A stretch of DNA of 64,000 nucleotides from Paenibacillus_E sp964253085 (lineage in GTDB: Bacteria > Bacillota > Bacilli > Paenibacillales > NBRC-103111), in contig NZ_CAXUQH020000001.1 of assembly GCF_964253085.1 (NCBI RefSeq), positions 6,820,001 through 6,884,000 of the forward strand, in the 5' to 3' direction. The notes under the pieces are model-generated. The model ran no database searches and was not told where the DNA came from. It saw only the letters and a list, made by a program, of their open reading frames with translations. Positions 51,756 to 62,200 of this stretch are shown piece by piece. Position 1 is the first letter of the stretch. Each line of letters starts with the position of its first letter. Both the position numbers and the translations under genes were made by a program.

Positions 51756-53552
51756 TCAGACAATCTCCACATCAATCAGCTTAAACTGGGTCACATCCAC
51801 GAGCCCGCGGTTGGAAATGCGAATTTCCGGAATCACAGGCAGGGCGATGAGCGAGAACGTCATGAACGGCGCGTTCATGGAACAACCGATATGTTGCCAC
51901 GCTTTGTCCATCTTAGCAACTTCCTTGACGACTTCAGGCAGTGTCTTCTCTGACATCAGGCCAGCGATGGTCATCTGGACCTGAGCCAGCACTTTGCCAT
52001 TTTCCACAACGATCATGCCGCCGCCAAGCTTCACAAGCTCATTCGCAGCGAACGCCATATCCGCTTCATCAATCCCCATCACTAGCAGGTTGTGACTGTC
52101 ATGGGCTACCGTAGAGGCCACCGCGCCAGACTTCACACCAAAGCCATGGGCAAAAGCAAGTGAAATTTGACCTGTACCTTGATGCCGCTCGATACAAGCT
52201 AAGCGAACAATATCTTGCTCGATATCCGGCAGGATAATCCCTTGTTGAATGGCGAGCTCCGCTGTCATCTTCTCGGTTCTGGCACTATTTTCGATCACGC
52301 TGATCACATTGACCTTCGTTTTCTCCTGCTCAGAAGCAGCCCTAAGCTTAAAGTCGTCTGCCATCAGCTCCCGCTTCACGTTCATCGAATTGCGAATATG
52401 TGCTGGGTACGTGAACACAGGGAATTCGACTGCCAGCTCCCCTTGCTCCGCAATGATTTGACCATCCGTAATGACCATGGAAGGCTCCATCTTCTGCAGA
52501 TCTGCCATCAATAGGATGTCGGCACATTTCCCCGGAGTGATCGATCCCACATCATGCTCCAGCTTAAAATAACGCGCCACATTGATCGTGACCATTTGGA
52601 TCGCGGTGACTGGATGAACACCTTCTTCCATCGCGCGTCGTGCAACATGATTGAGATGCCCTTTCTCCACGAGCGTTTGCGGATTCACGTCATCGGTAAC
52701 AAGTGAGATATTGGACGTATTGACGCCATCCTCGGTGACAATCTTGATGACCTCTTTGACATCATGCCACGCAGAGCCTTCTCGAATCATGAGATGCATC
52801 CCCATGCGAACTTTATGCAGACCCTGCTCTCGGGTTACCGTCTCGTGATCCGACGTAACGCCAGATGCGAGATAAGCTTGCAGCATACGATCATCGTCAC
52901 TTGGGAAATGTCCTGTCACTGTTTTCCCGCTTTGCAGCGTTGCTTCGATTTCTCCGCACATTTTGGGATCTCCGTACACAACACCTGGGAAATTCATCAC
53001 TTCACCCAGTCCCACCACATTGTCCCACTGCAGTCCCGCTTGAATATCGGCTACCTCTAAGGTAGCGCCGCCATCTTCCAAATCATTCGTCGCTGGCACA
53101 CAGGAAGGGAAAGTCGTAAATACTTTGAGCGGCAAGGGTTGCCCCTCTTCGTGCATGAGTCTGACCCCTTCGGAGCCGAACACATTCGCTATCTCATGGG
53201 GGTCCATGAAAATCCCCGTCGTCCCTTTGACGATCGCCGCTTTGGCGAATTCCGTCACGGAAAGCATCGTGCTTTCCACATGCATATGGCCGTCTAGCAA
53301 GCCCGGCACCATATATTTTCCAGAGGCATCAATCCGTCTTGTGTGAGCCCCGATGGTATGGTCAGCCCTTCCTATGAAAGCAATTCGTCCCGCAGCAATC
53401 GCGACATCCATATGGGCTATAAGTTCGCCAGAATGCACATTGACTAAGGTACCATTTTGAATAACAAGATCAGCAGCTTCTTCTCCTATTGCAACTTTAG
53501 CCAGAGTGCGGCTAACGTCAGTTAATTTATTTCGATTTGGGATATACGTCAT
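51756..53552 (-). CDS. ade: Adenine deaminase
   Basis: A 598-aa amidohydrolase that converts adenine to hypoxanthine and ammonia in purine salvage. The metal-binding start of the barrel is VPGLLDGHMHVESTM, with FMDPHEIANVFG and TGHFPS following, all typical of Ade. The C-terminal part has HDSHNLLVMG. AAAGGAG precedes the ATG. It is probably a single-gene unit ended by a strong terminator and has no link with its neighbours. Confidence 0.93.
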   Translation of the reverse strand: MTYIPNRNKLTDVSRTLAKVAIGEEAADLVIQNGTLVNVHSGELIAHMDVAIAAGRIAFIGRADHTIGAHTRRIDASGKYMVPGLLDGHMHVESTMLSVTEFAKAAIVKGTTGIFMDPHEIANVFGSEGVRLMHEEGQPLPLKVFTTFPSCVPATNDLEDGGATLEVADIQAGLQWDNVVGLGEVMNFPGVVYGDPKMCGEIEATLQSGKTVTGHFPSDDDRMLQAYLASGVTSDHETVTREQGLHKVRMGMHLMIREGSAWHDVKEVIKIVTEDGVNTSNISLVTDDVNPQTLVEKGHLNHVARRAMEEGVHPVTAIQMVTINVARYFKLEHDVGSITPGKCADILLMADLQKMEPSMVITDGQIIAEQGELAVEFPVFTYPAHIRNSMNVKRELMADDFKLRAASEQEKTKVNVISVIENSARTEKMTAELAIQQGIILPDIEQDIVRLACIERHQGTGQISLAFAHGFGVKSGAVASTVAHDSHNLLVMGIDEADMAFAANELVKLGGGMIVVENGKVLAQVQMTIAGLMSEKTLPEVVKEVAKMDKAWQHIGCSMNAPFMTFSLIALPVIPEIRISNRGLVDVTQFKLIDVEIV

Positions 53553-53665
53553 CGATTTCGTTCTCCTTTACTCCTACATGAGCATCCATTTCAACTAATA
53601 AATGTACACTTAAATGTATGTCTGAGCAACTTTTAACCAACTCTTCTAACGGATACCACATATGT

Positions 53666-54517
53666 TCATCGTATATACTGCTTTTTCAAATGCTCCGAAA
53701 TTGACGTAAAGGAGAATGTCTCCAACATGTTTTCCAGCTTAGCTTTGGTACCTTTAATATTGTAATAATGGATAAAATGCTCCTTGCTGGGAAGCTCCAG
53801 CTTATGTTCCCTTGAATCAATTTCGCGCGGATGCAGATAGACAATGGAACTCTTCCCTTGGCGATTGGCTGATTGCATGGCTTTTCGAATAATGAATTCG
53901 GGAAAGAATCTGAAATAAAACCCGCCAGAGTAACCAACATTTCTCCCAGCAACACGCATGACAGACATCGGAACCTCGTAGAGATTAAGTTCTCTACCAT
54001 TCACTATCGGCTTATGAATCTCAGTCTTCGCTGTTGGAATCCCATAAAGAAACGTTTTTACAGGAAAAATACTAGCGTCATACAGGAAGCCCATCTCTTC
54101 CAGTACCTCGAGATAGTGAAGATTCCGTTCAACAATCGACCATGACGGTGCCCGATACCCGAGTATCTTCGTTCCTGTTAGATTCTCAAGAATATCCACT
54201 GATTTCTGGACATCCGCACGAAACTCTTCTCTCGTTTGTTTATACGCTAATTCGTGGGCATACCCATGAGAGGCGACATCATGACCTTCACGCGCGATGG
54301 CCTTCACGATATCCGGGTAATCCTCCCCAATACAGCCAAGTGTGAAAAAGGTCGCTTTACATCCCGCATCGCTGCACATCTGTAGCAGGGTATCCATATG
54401 TGCTCGGAAGTTAGAACCCTTGCTGCGGTCAGGCTTTACGTGGTCATAGTTTGCATGAAACCATTCCTCAATGTCAAAAGTTAGTAGATTCGTTATCTGC
54501 TTTGAAGAATTAGACAT
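53666..54517 (-). CDS. Polysaccharide deacetylase (DUF3473-containing type)
   Basis: A 283-aa NodB-homology deacetylase. LLTFDIEEWFHANY carries the catalytic Asp and metal-site Asp; EGHDVASHGYAHE has the H-x3-H motif. LGYRAPSWSI is the third motif. The end contains the IVYLHPREID pattern of the DUF3473 branch found with envelope polysaccharides. ATG at 54517 follows AAGGGGAG by eight bases. It overlaps the methyltransferase gene by 8 nt. It is the last gene of a seven-gene glycan operon. Confidence 0.88.
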   Translation of the reverse strand: MSNSSKQITNLLTFDIEEWFHANYDHVKPDRSKGSNFRAHMDTLLQMCSDAGCKATFFTLGCIGEDYPDIVKAIAREGHDVASHGYAHELAYKQTREEFRADVQKSVDILENLTGTKILGYRAPSWSIVERNLHYLEVLEEMGFLYDASIFPVKTFLYGIPTAKTEIHKPIVNGRELNLYEVPMSVMRVAGRNVGYSGGFYFRFFPEFIIRKAMQSANRQGKSSIVYLHPREIDSREHKLELPSKEHFIHYYNIKGTKAKLENMLETFSFTSISEHLKKQYIR

Positions 54518-55175
54518 GCTTCTTGCTCCCCTTGATGGCGAATGATGTGCACAACCGATCATACACCTTCCACTCTGCGCTTCCTTTCATTACGCGTGGA
54601 AAGGGGTGATAGATCTTTAAGAACTCTATATGCTCAAATCCATGCTCTATGAACACTTTCTTTAATTCATCCATCGCATACATGCGATCGAATTTCTTGG
54701 TTTTCTCGAACAATCGGAGCACTTTCCTCTGCCAGGACCGACTGTGCAAGGTTTCAATGAGCAGCGTCCCCCCAGGCTTCGTTACCCTAGCCAATTCCGC
54801 AATAACCGCTCGATACTGTTCGATCAGTTGAATAACACCAATACACAATACGACGTCAAACTTGCCCTCCTCAAAGTGAAGCGCTGTTAGATCATCCGAC
54901 GATGTACGAAGACCTCTTTCCGCGGCAAAGGCGAGGCTTCTCTCCGAAAAATCCACCCCATAAACCGTGTTTGACCCAACGAGAGGCTCACTAAATGCAC
55001 CTACGCCACAGCCGGCATCCAAAATCTCTTTGTCGTGAAGCTCTCCGAGCCAACCTAACGTATGATTTCGCTGCAGAAAGAAGCTTTCCTCATTATAATA
55101 GTCAGAAGATTGTACGGAAGCCCCATGAACCTCTGCCCGCTTGTCAAAATACTGCTTCCAGCTAAGATTTGCCAT
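54510..55175 (-). CDS. Class I SAM-dependent methyltransferase
   Basis: A 221-aa methyltransferase with motif I ILDAGCGVGAFSEPL, then VYGVDFSERSLAFA and FDVVLCIGVIQLIEQ. The fold is that of small-molecule and glycan methyltransferases (UbiE/Methyltransf_11). The substrate is unknown. Its place between a FemAB-like gene and a deacetylase gene suggests an envelope-glycan or lipid-linked sugar substrate. Confidence 0.87.
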   Translation of the reverse strand: MANLSWKQYFDKRAEVHGASVQSSDYYNEESFFLQRNHTLGWLGELHDKEILDAGCGVGAFSEPLVGSNTVYGVDFSERSLAFAAERGLRTSSDDLTALHFEEGKFDVVLCIGVIQLIEQYRAVIAELARVTKPGGTLLIETLHSRSWQRKVLRLFEKTKKFDRMYAMDELKKVFIEHGFEHIEFLKIYHPFPRVMKGSAEWKVYDRLCTSFAIKGSKKHV

Positions 55176-55217
55176 GATCTATTTCCCCCGATTGTGATGA
55201 CACATATAGTTTGTTCG

Positions 55218-56300
55218 TTATGGCATTAGATACTTAATAAGCTGCTTACCAACCGGTTCAGTCACCCTGTTAGGCATTATCTTCCAGAGTTCGATGAAGA
55301 AGCGAAGCTTTTCTTTATCCGGAGGACCCGTCTCTTTATTGGCGCTGCCCATGACAAAATACGTGAGCTGCTCGGCAGCAGCCCCCCATTGTTCTTTGTA
55401 CTTATACGTTCCTGAACCTGTTTGTGAACGACCGAGATCAAGCTGCTTTAGCCCGCTTTTTATCCCAAATTTCACAGCTTCCCAGTACATAAAGTTATTC
55501 AGATATTTGTGGTTGTACACCGTCGAATTCGCGCCATAGGGATAATAAAGTGTTGAATCCCCTGGACTTATTAATAGGAGCATACCGCCTGCTACCTCAC
55601 CGGTCTCTACGTCTATGACGGTTAGCAGCACCGCATGATCTGGTAAATAGTCGAAGAATCTTTGGAAGAAACGAATATCCTGAGCTGGTGAACCCAACTG
55701 CTTCATGCGCCGGACGTATACCTTATGAAATTGTGCCAGATTCCCTTTATCATAGGAAACCTGAAACCAGTTGTTCTTGTAAACCTTTCGGATATGGTTT
55801 CGATTATTGCGAGTGGAGAGGGATAGAACCTCATCTTCATTGGTTAATGGCAGTACGAACGTGTGATTGATGTCGTTTAGTTGGCCATGAACTGTATCCA
55901 ATTGCATTAGCATCTGAGACAGCTGCTTGCGTTCGCTGGGAACCGCCCCGTTCTTAAATCTCAACTCGATGTAAAGAAGACGGTATTTCTCCTTCAGCTG
56001 CGCGATTGCAGCCATAGCAAATTGCGCGGCTTCCTCATTCCGTGCGCACACATCCGTATAATTGACAAAGGGGAGCGAAACGCCTACCCTCTTGAGTCCT
56101 AAGTTACGACCACTCGTTAATGGAATTAACGCGCAAATCTGGCCACTTTGATCAACCACAGCATGATACAAGCATTGATAACCAAACGTCTCGAGCAGAA
56201 TCTGTCGAAATGACAATGTATGAAAAACGGTCCCCTGAGACCATGCCAGCCTGTCCCAGTCTTCCTTCATGTCTTCGATATAGGGCAAACAACGGTACAT
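55218..56300 (-). CDS. FemAB-like/GNAT acyltransferase
   Basis: A 360-aa protein with two GNAT-like folds, as in FemAB and the envelope-polysaccharide-associated relatives. LSTRNNRNHIRKVYKN, AGGMLLLISPGDSTLYYPYGAN and LNNFMYWEAVKFGIKSGLKQLDLGRS are the recognisable signatures. It may attach an amino acid or acyl group to a glycan. ATG at 56300 follows GAGAGGAT; the frame open to 56360 overlaps the previous gene. Confidence 0.85.
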   Translation of the reverse strand: MYRCLPYIEDMKEDWDRLAWSQGTVFHTLSFRQILLETFGYQCLYHAVVDQSGQICALIPLTSGRNLGLKRVGVSLPFVNYTDVCARNEEAAQFAMAAIAQLKEKYRLLYIELRFKNGAVPSERKQLSQMLMQLDTVHGQLNDINHTFVLPLTNEDEVLSLSTRNNRNHIRKVYKNNWFQVSYDKGNLAQFHKVYVRRMKQLGSPAQDIRFFQRFFDYLPDHAVLLTVIDVETGEVAGGMLLLISPGDSTLYYPYGANSTVYNHKYLNNFMYWEAVKFGIKSGLKQLDLGRSQTGSGTYKYKEQWGAAAEQLTYFVMGSANKETGPPDKEKLRFFIELWKIMPNRVTEPVGKQLIKYLMP

Positions 56301-56305
56301 GCAGA

Positions 56306-56644
56306 CTATCCTCTCAACCACAAAATGACACCAATCATAATAAACACACATCCAGCCCACTTCATGGCGCTAATTTGTTCATGGAAAATCATAATCGAAA
56401 CGAGAATCATAAAAATATATTGAATACTCGACACGAAGGTCACATAGCTCAGGTCAAATTGAGACAAGCAATAAATCCAGATAAAGGCAGCCAGCGCGTA
56501 GAAGGCAAAGCCGGTTACAATCAATGGTGTCGTCATGTAACCTATTGCGATCGTCATAATTCCACCTTCAAAATTGACAGCTCGACCCCCTATTTTAAGC
56601 AAGGTACTGGCCACAACCGTCATAAGTACACTGGCAACTAGCAT
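56306..56644 (-). CDS. Small EamA/SMR-type membrane protein
   Basis: A 112-aa protein with four hydrophobic segments and the EamA/EmrE ending (FHEQISAMKWAGCVFIMIGVILWL). Proteins of this size next to polyprenyl-phosphate glycosyltransferases (ArnE/ArnF-like) may flip lipid-linked monosaccharides. The Glu typical of drug pumps is not at the first helix, which favours a non-drug role. Confidence 0.82.
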   Translation of the reverse strand: MLVASVLMTVVASTLLKIGGRAVNFEGGIMTIAIGYMTTPLIVTGFAFYALAAFIWIYCLSQFDLSYVTFVSSIQYIFMILVSIMIFHEQISAMKWAGCVFIMIGVILWLRG

Positions 56645-57042
56645 GATATATTTGATGATTTTTCCTCCTCATTGCTTTTCTTCTCAAGCTCTTCAAGCCT
56701 TAGCTTCGTTAATCCCAGTTCCTGTGTAAGCGCTTTGTTATGTAGTTTTAAACCTGAGATACTTATACTCGCATTCAGCAGGAGCAGATAGGCAGATGCG
56801 ATCAGAATGGCAAAAAATGCAGATGGCGCATAGTCGATACCAAGTAGTTTGGAGAACGACTCCATCAAATCCGTGAACATGGACATAATCAACGTAAATA
56901 TGCCAATCACAAACCATACAAGTGCATATTTCTCCCGAAGTCTTCTAGCCCTCACCATCATAAATACGGTACTCATTAGAATTAAACTGAAGACGACACC
57001 CATTAATTGCACACTATACAGATGATGTTCACTCGTTAGCAT
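56638..57042 (-). CDS. DUF2304 family membrane protein
   Basis: A 134-aa protein with three hydrophobic segments. The middle shows RRLREKYALVWFVIGI, the signature of DUF2304, and the end is a charged coiled coil (TKLRLEELEKKSNEEE). DUF2304 genes usually accompany DPM1-like glycosyltransferases, as here. ATG at 57042 follows AAGGTGG. The function is unknown. Confidence 0.85.
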   Translation of the reverse strand: MLTSEHHLYSVQLMGVVFSLILMSTVFMMVRARRLREKYALVWFVIGIFTLIMSMFTDLMESFSKLLGIDYAPSAFFAILIASAYLLLLNASISISGLKLHNKALTQELGLTKLRLEELEKKSNEEEKSSNISC

Positions 57043-57044
57043 CC

Positions 57045-57755
57045 CTACCACCTTGTCCTTGTAAAAGAGAATAAGATCGACATAATCACCTTCGTCATAT
57101 AATAGGGACTTTGCATCGGAGTTATCGATGAGGCACCGTGTTCACGTTCTCTCATTTCAACGCCGATTTCGCCGATGCGAAGTCCATGTTTGCTAATCAA
57201 TATAATGGCATCTGGCTCTGGGTAATCTTCTGGATAGAATTGGCTTAACAGCTCTATACTCTTGCGATTATACATACGAAACCCTGATGTACCGTCGGTA
57301 ATCTTCGTCTGGATTAATAAGCGAAATAAATAATAGAACACTTTAATACCCAGGCGCCTTGTCCATGTCGTTCGGAACGATTTAATATCTAAAAACCTAG
57401 AGCCGATGACCATATCGGCCCCTGTTTGCGTCATACACGCAAATAACTTATCCACCTCGCTGGGAAGGTGCTGACCGTCGCCGTCAATTTGCACCATATA
57501 GGAATAACCGTTCTTCTCGGCATATTTAAAGCCAGTTTGCACCGCGCCACCAATCCCTAGATTATAGGAAAGGTCTACAACTTTGACTCCCTCTCCGGCT
57601 TGCTTGGCTATCGCAGACGTGTTGTCCTTCGAGCAATCATTAATAACTAAAATATCGTAGCTAGGAAGATTCTCACGTACATCCCTGATTACCTTTAAAA
57701 TATTGTTCTGCTCATTATAGGCCGGGATCACAATGAGTGCTTGTTTCTGTTCCAT
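57045..57755 (-). CDS. DPM1-like polyprenyl-phosphate glycosyltransferase (GT2)
   Basis: A 236-aa GT2 enzyme without C-terminal membrane helices. ALIVIPAYNEQNNI begins the fold, VQIDGDGQH holds the D-x-D metal site, and GSRFLD and DGTSGFRMYNR are family motifs. It should load a sugar from a nucleotide donor onto undecaprenyl phosphate. The flippase candidate and a GT-C enzyme encoded next to it would use that lipid-linked sugar outside the cell. Confidence 0.9.
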   Translation of the reverse strand: MEQKQALIVIPAYNEQNNILKVIRDVRENLPSYDILVINDCSKDNTSAIAKQAGEGVKVVDLSYNLGIGGAVQTGFKYAEKNGYSYMVQIDGDGQHLPSEVDKLFACMTQTGADMVIGSRFLDIKSFRTTWTRRLGIKVFYYLFRLLIQTKITDGTSGFRMYNRKSIELLSQFYPEDYPEPDAIILISKHGLRIGEIGVEMREREHGASSITPMQSPYYMTKVIMSILFSFTRTRW

Positions 57756-59002
57756 TGAAGCAACTTCCTCCCAAATTTATTAATGCAGAATAGGATTAGG
57801 CGGAACAATCTTTCGACGCCATACCCACAGACGATACAAATAAAGGGTAAAGCAGGCAGCTTATATCGATACATACTATCCATGAACAACACCATACAGA
57901 ATATGAATATCGATGCAATGACTAGCCAAACAATCGATGTTTTCCTGAAAATGTTGTTCTTTATGGCAGCGTAAGTTCCGAATAGAAATAGAAGTGACGG
58001 GACGACATCCTTACACAATTTAATAACCCCTGCCACACTCTGTACATCCGTCTTCCATACCCACCAGCCGATAAAGGCGAGCACCCTTCTGCCATATAAC
58101 ACCAGCACATGATCCCAATTATGAATAAGAAAGCTTAAGATCAAGCTACCTAGAATATCAATGCGATAATCAGGACGATAGAAATAGTCATGACCTGAAG
58201 GGTTATCGTAAATCCAGCCCTTGGCATAAATATTGTATAAAACTAACTTCGCATTATATTGTAGAGAGGTAAGAAGCGGATTGAATTTGTGAGTAAATAC
58301 AAGAAAGCAAACAGCTGCAAGAACGAATAGTAAAGCGCATACAAACTTATATCTATGCCTCTTGAGGAAATTGATTGGTTGCTCTAGGTTAACATTCAGG
58401 GCTATGTATATGAGAATAAAAGTAAGTGTTAGGACACCCGTTGGCCGGAATACCAGCATGAAGAGCGAAGAAATGAGGAAGAACGAACCCACTACTTTGT
58501 TGTTATTTTCAAGCGTTTTAAGAAGAAGGAAAACATTCAGCAGGACTAAATTCATAAATAGACTATCTGAAAGAATGTACATCGACCAAAGCGTAATGTG
58601 CCAGGAAGTTGCATAGAAATACGAGGCTATAATTGCGGTAATTCGGTTAAATAAGCGAAGCGTGATGAGATAGACCAGGATCACACACGATGCCGTTGTT
58701 ACAGCCTGTACAAAAACAACGATATGTTCCTCCTTAAACACACCTATTAATATGGCGAGAACGAGGTTATAGCCCATATAAAGAAGATCATTCATATGTA
58801 AGCCAATCTTGAAATCTGTTAACAAGGAGTGGGCGTAATTCAGATACCACTGTGAATCTTCCGATTTCGGAAGCCCCTTGTCAGAGTTTAAAATAAAGAA
58901 ATAGTAATCTAAGGTCTTCTTCAGTGAAAGCACAACTAGGGGGAGGATGTACATCCATTCATAATCCTTGTATTTCTGATAGATTTGATAGATTGGATAC
59001 AC
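57728..59002 (-). CDS. Polytopic GT-C-like glycosyltransferase
   Basis: A 424-aa membrane protein with about ten hydrophobic segments. An acidic pair in an extracellular loop (KSEDSQWYLNYAH, near residue 47) resembles the catalytic Asp/Glu loop of GT-C enzymes. ATSWHITLWSMYILSDSLFM is another pattern of PMT/ArnT-like proteins. It likely transfers sugar from a polyprenyl carrier to an acceptor on the outside. The start is GTG at 59002 with a long spacing after GGAG. It is the first gene of the glycan operon. Confidence 0.78.
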   Translation of the reverse strand: MYPIYQIYQKYKDYEWMYILPLVVLSLKKTLDYYFFILNSDKGLPKSEDSQWYLNYAHSLLTDFKIGLHMNDLLYMGYNLVLAILIGVFKEEHIVVFVQAVTTASCVILVYLITLRLFNRITAIIASYFYATSWHITLWSMYILSDSLFMNLVLLNVFLLLKTLENNNKVVGSFFLISSLFMLVFRPTGVLTLTFILIYIALNVNLEQPINFLKRHRYKFVCALLFVLAAVCFLVFTHKFNPLLTSLQYNAKLVLYNIYAKGWIYDNPSGHDYFYRPDYRIDILGSLILSFLIHNWDHVLVLYGRRVLAFIGWWVWKTDVQSVAGVIKLCKDVVPSLLFLFGTYAAIKNNIFRKTSIVWLVIASIFIFCMVLFMDSMYRYKLPALPFICIVCGYGVERLFRLILFCINKFGRKLLQWNRNKHSL

Positions 59003-59206
59003 TCTGCTAACAACTCCATATCTGTAAAAATAATTGTGATCGAATTGTAAAAAAAGTGTGATCTAAATGTGAAAACAACATAGAATTTTCGACATTCCAT
59101 GATAAAATCCTGCTTCTTTTTAACTATTTTCAAATATTATTTATGTAAGTTTAATAGAAGGCAGGCTTCTAGGATATTTCGTATGTTGGACTATCCAAAA
59201 GAAAAC

Positions 59207-59230
59207 GAAAAACCCCTCTCATAAGGGGTT
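59207..59230 (-). terminator. Intrinsic terminator of the GH101 gene
   Basis: AACCCCT and AGGGGTT form a short GC-rich stem (59211-59230), followed on the minus strand by TTTTTCG. It lies 12 bp after the stop codon. Confidence 0.85.
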
Positions 59231-59241
59231 CTCGATCCTAC

Positions 59242-62200
59242 CTATTCATTATCCGAATACACCACATCGTCGATCAACATGTTGCCCGCATTCCAGCTGC
59301 GCAAGCCAATTTGCCCCGCAGCTGTTGGGATATTCGTTAACGCTCCCGTATAAATCTGCGTTCCATCCACCCACACCGTAACAGTGGTACCCGTAAACTG
59401 GACCTTCATGACATACGTAACACCGCTCGTCAGAGCCGGGCCTGTGAAATTCCCATACTGCCCCGTGCCGTTCGACCACGCCCATGATGTGCCTACATCG
59501 TAGCCAATGGCGGCCCAAGACGTCACGTCCGTATATCGGAAGATGGCCTGTATGCGCCCGTTTGCATTCTGCGGCGTCACCTTGAACGTATACACACCAT
59601 CCGCTTTCGCTGGTGAATTACTATCTACAACAACGGTTGAGCTGTTATTCGCATTCAAGTTAAGTCCACCTGAGAGGCTGCTCACCGTTCCCGTTCCAAT
59701 CACACGATTCCAACCCGTTATGCCACTGTTAAAATCCTGCGAATACCCGGTGCCGCTGCTCGTTGACTTATATACGTTAATTTCGGAAGCAGATGCCCAG
59801 CCTCCAACACCTGCGGTAGCTTCCAAACGAACATACGAAGCTGTTACAGCCGTAAACGCAGCGCTTTTCTCCAATGCATCATTCGTCCACGTGCCTGTGG
59901 CTACTTGAGTAAATGTGGTGCCATCTGTGCTCGTGTACACCTTATAGCCGGTGATGTTACCGTTCGCTCCGCCATCTTGCCTCGGCATCAGCTTCACTTG
60001 ATTAACCGCATAGCTGCCACCCAAATTCAGCGTGATCGATTGTGGCAACACATTGGATAAGTCCCATTTCGTATGCCAAAAGGTCGATAGATTGCCATCA
60101 AGCACATTCCCGGCTGCATTGCTCGCATTAACCGTCTCTTGGCTCGTCGCAACTGCTGTCATTTGTGATTGCGGAATCAGCGTCGGATCAACGGGAACGG
60201 AACCTCCCGCAGATACTTTCAAATCATCCATAATAAAATCTGTATGATTGCTCGTTACCTTTTGAATCCCAATCCAGCTATTGCCTGAGCTTCCTGCCGT
60301 AAACACTTTCGTAAACGTCGTCGGTGTCGTTACCGTTCCGAAGCTCGTTGTCGACACCACCGATGTCCCGTCTCCAACGACAAATGCATAATCCCCGGCT
60401 GCCTGATTCTCATAGCTGAAGGTGACCGTATAGGTCGTGCCAGGTACGAAACGCAAGGTTTGCGGAATCGTCTGGTACAGCAGACCGGAGTTCTCCTTAT
60501 GTGCCATGAGTGACCATGTGCCATTCAGCACATCATCGATTGTCTTCCCATTCCAACCCTTTTGTGAAAAAGGGGCATGCAGCTTCATCAGATGGGTGCG
60601 GGGATCGTTGATACCGCCTGCAGGTCCTTTGACGAAAGGGAACCAACCGTCCGGAACATTTTCGAAATCCTGTACGAAATAATCGTTATTTGGATTCGCC
60701 GTTTTGGTCGTTTTCTCCAGACGCACATCGTCGAAAGTCACGGCAGTTGTGCCTGCGTCAGCCTTCAAATAAAGCGTAGCTGTTGTCCCGCCAGCTGGCA
60801 CATCGAACCACACATACATACGCTGCAGCATCGTATTCTGTTTGGAGTCAGCTGCGATGTAATTTTTCCACAGCGAGCTGTTAGCGTACGTGCTTACTTC
60901 CGCACCGCCATAATTATTAACCCCTAAGTAGGCTTTACGGCTGCCGCTAGTTGCCACATAGACCGACGCATAATACGTACCTGGCGTAAGCCCTGTTAGC
61001 GTTTGACTAACTGTGGTTGCACTCGCTGAGCTACCTAGCTGAAGCTCATATTGCCCGTTCGTGTTCCGTACAACGGAAGCGCCGCTGCCTGCAACCGTCC
61101 ATGCGCTTAAATTGCCATTGTTGAAGCCTGGATCGGAGATGCCAGCGCCTTCTCCATAATTCACAGCCGGATTGGCTGCCGCAGCGCTTTTATAAATCAC
61201 ATACGCCTTATTCGCAGTTGCTGGTATCGTAATCTGATTGCTCGTGACCGCAAGGTCGCTCACCAAGGTTCTGCCTTGATCCGATAGCTGATACAACTTC
61301 ACCGTGCTTAATCCTGACCAGCTTGCTGGAAGCGTCCATGTCGTACTGCCACCGGCAGCATTCCAATGGTACAGCTTATCCTCGGTTAGCGGATTCCAAG
61401 GGAGCAGATAAGAGCCGCCATTCAAGACCGTGCGCCCATCTTTCGTGATCACACGTGTGCCACTAGCATTCGTAGCAGCAACATTACTTTCAAAGAGAAT
61501 GGTATTCGAAGTCCACTTCATGATTTTAAAATGCTGCAAATACTTCGTTGGTACATCTGTCCCAAACGTCATATTGATCATCGTGTCGAAGTTCGTTTTT
61601 CCTTGCCAGCCTTCATACGCTGAGATCTCCGTCCCACCGAGCAGCGGATCACGCGCGATCCAGGTATCCTTCTGATGGTTGCGAATGAAGCGGGCTATCT
61701 GGCTGTTGAAGCCTTTCGTATCCGAACCGCCATAATTGTAATCAACGGCCCAATGGTTCCAGATGCTATTGTACTCATGGTCGGAAGGGAATTCCGTGGC
61801 CAGCGGCCAACCCAGCGAGTTCACTTCTCTTGCTGCCTGACGGCTGTCCCAGCCATTCGACTGCCACACATCGATATAAATATAGCCTAAATTAGGCACC
61901 TGACTCTTGAGCTGTTGCAGTCTAGCTAAACGGCTTCCTGACGTAGAATCATATCGCTTATTGATATAGTACGAAGCGTCTAGCCAATCCCAGCCTGGCG
62001 CCGTTTTGTTCACGAGCGTTTCATTAAACGCCTGCGCCTCCGGATACGACTCCGTCGCATTGATATGAACCCCATATAGAGCGTTGTAGGTACTGCCTGC
62101 GCCTACGAGCGTATTCAAATCAGCGGCTCCACCCTGGCGCTGTCCAATATCGCCATAATCCGGATGCCCGGAATCGTGGCCTTCGGAGCCGTAGCCTTTC

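Noticed and set aside
59003..59206. GCAGGATTTTATC and TGTCGAAAATTC motif upstream of the glycan operon
   Set aside because: It resembles a recurring promoter-like motif, but I cannot assign a sigma factor or a clear -10, so no promoter is called.
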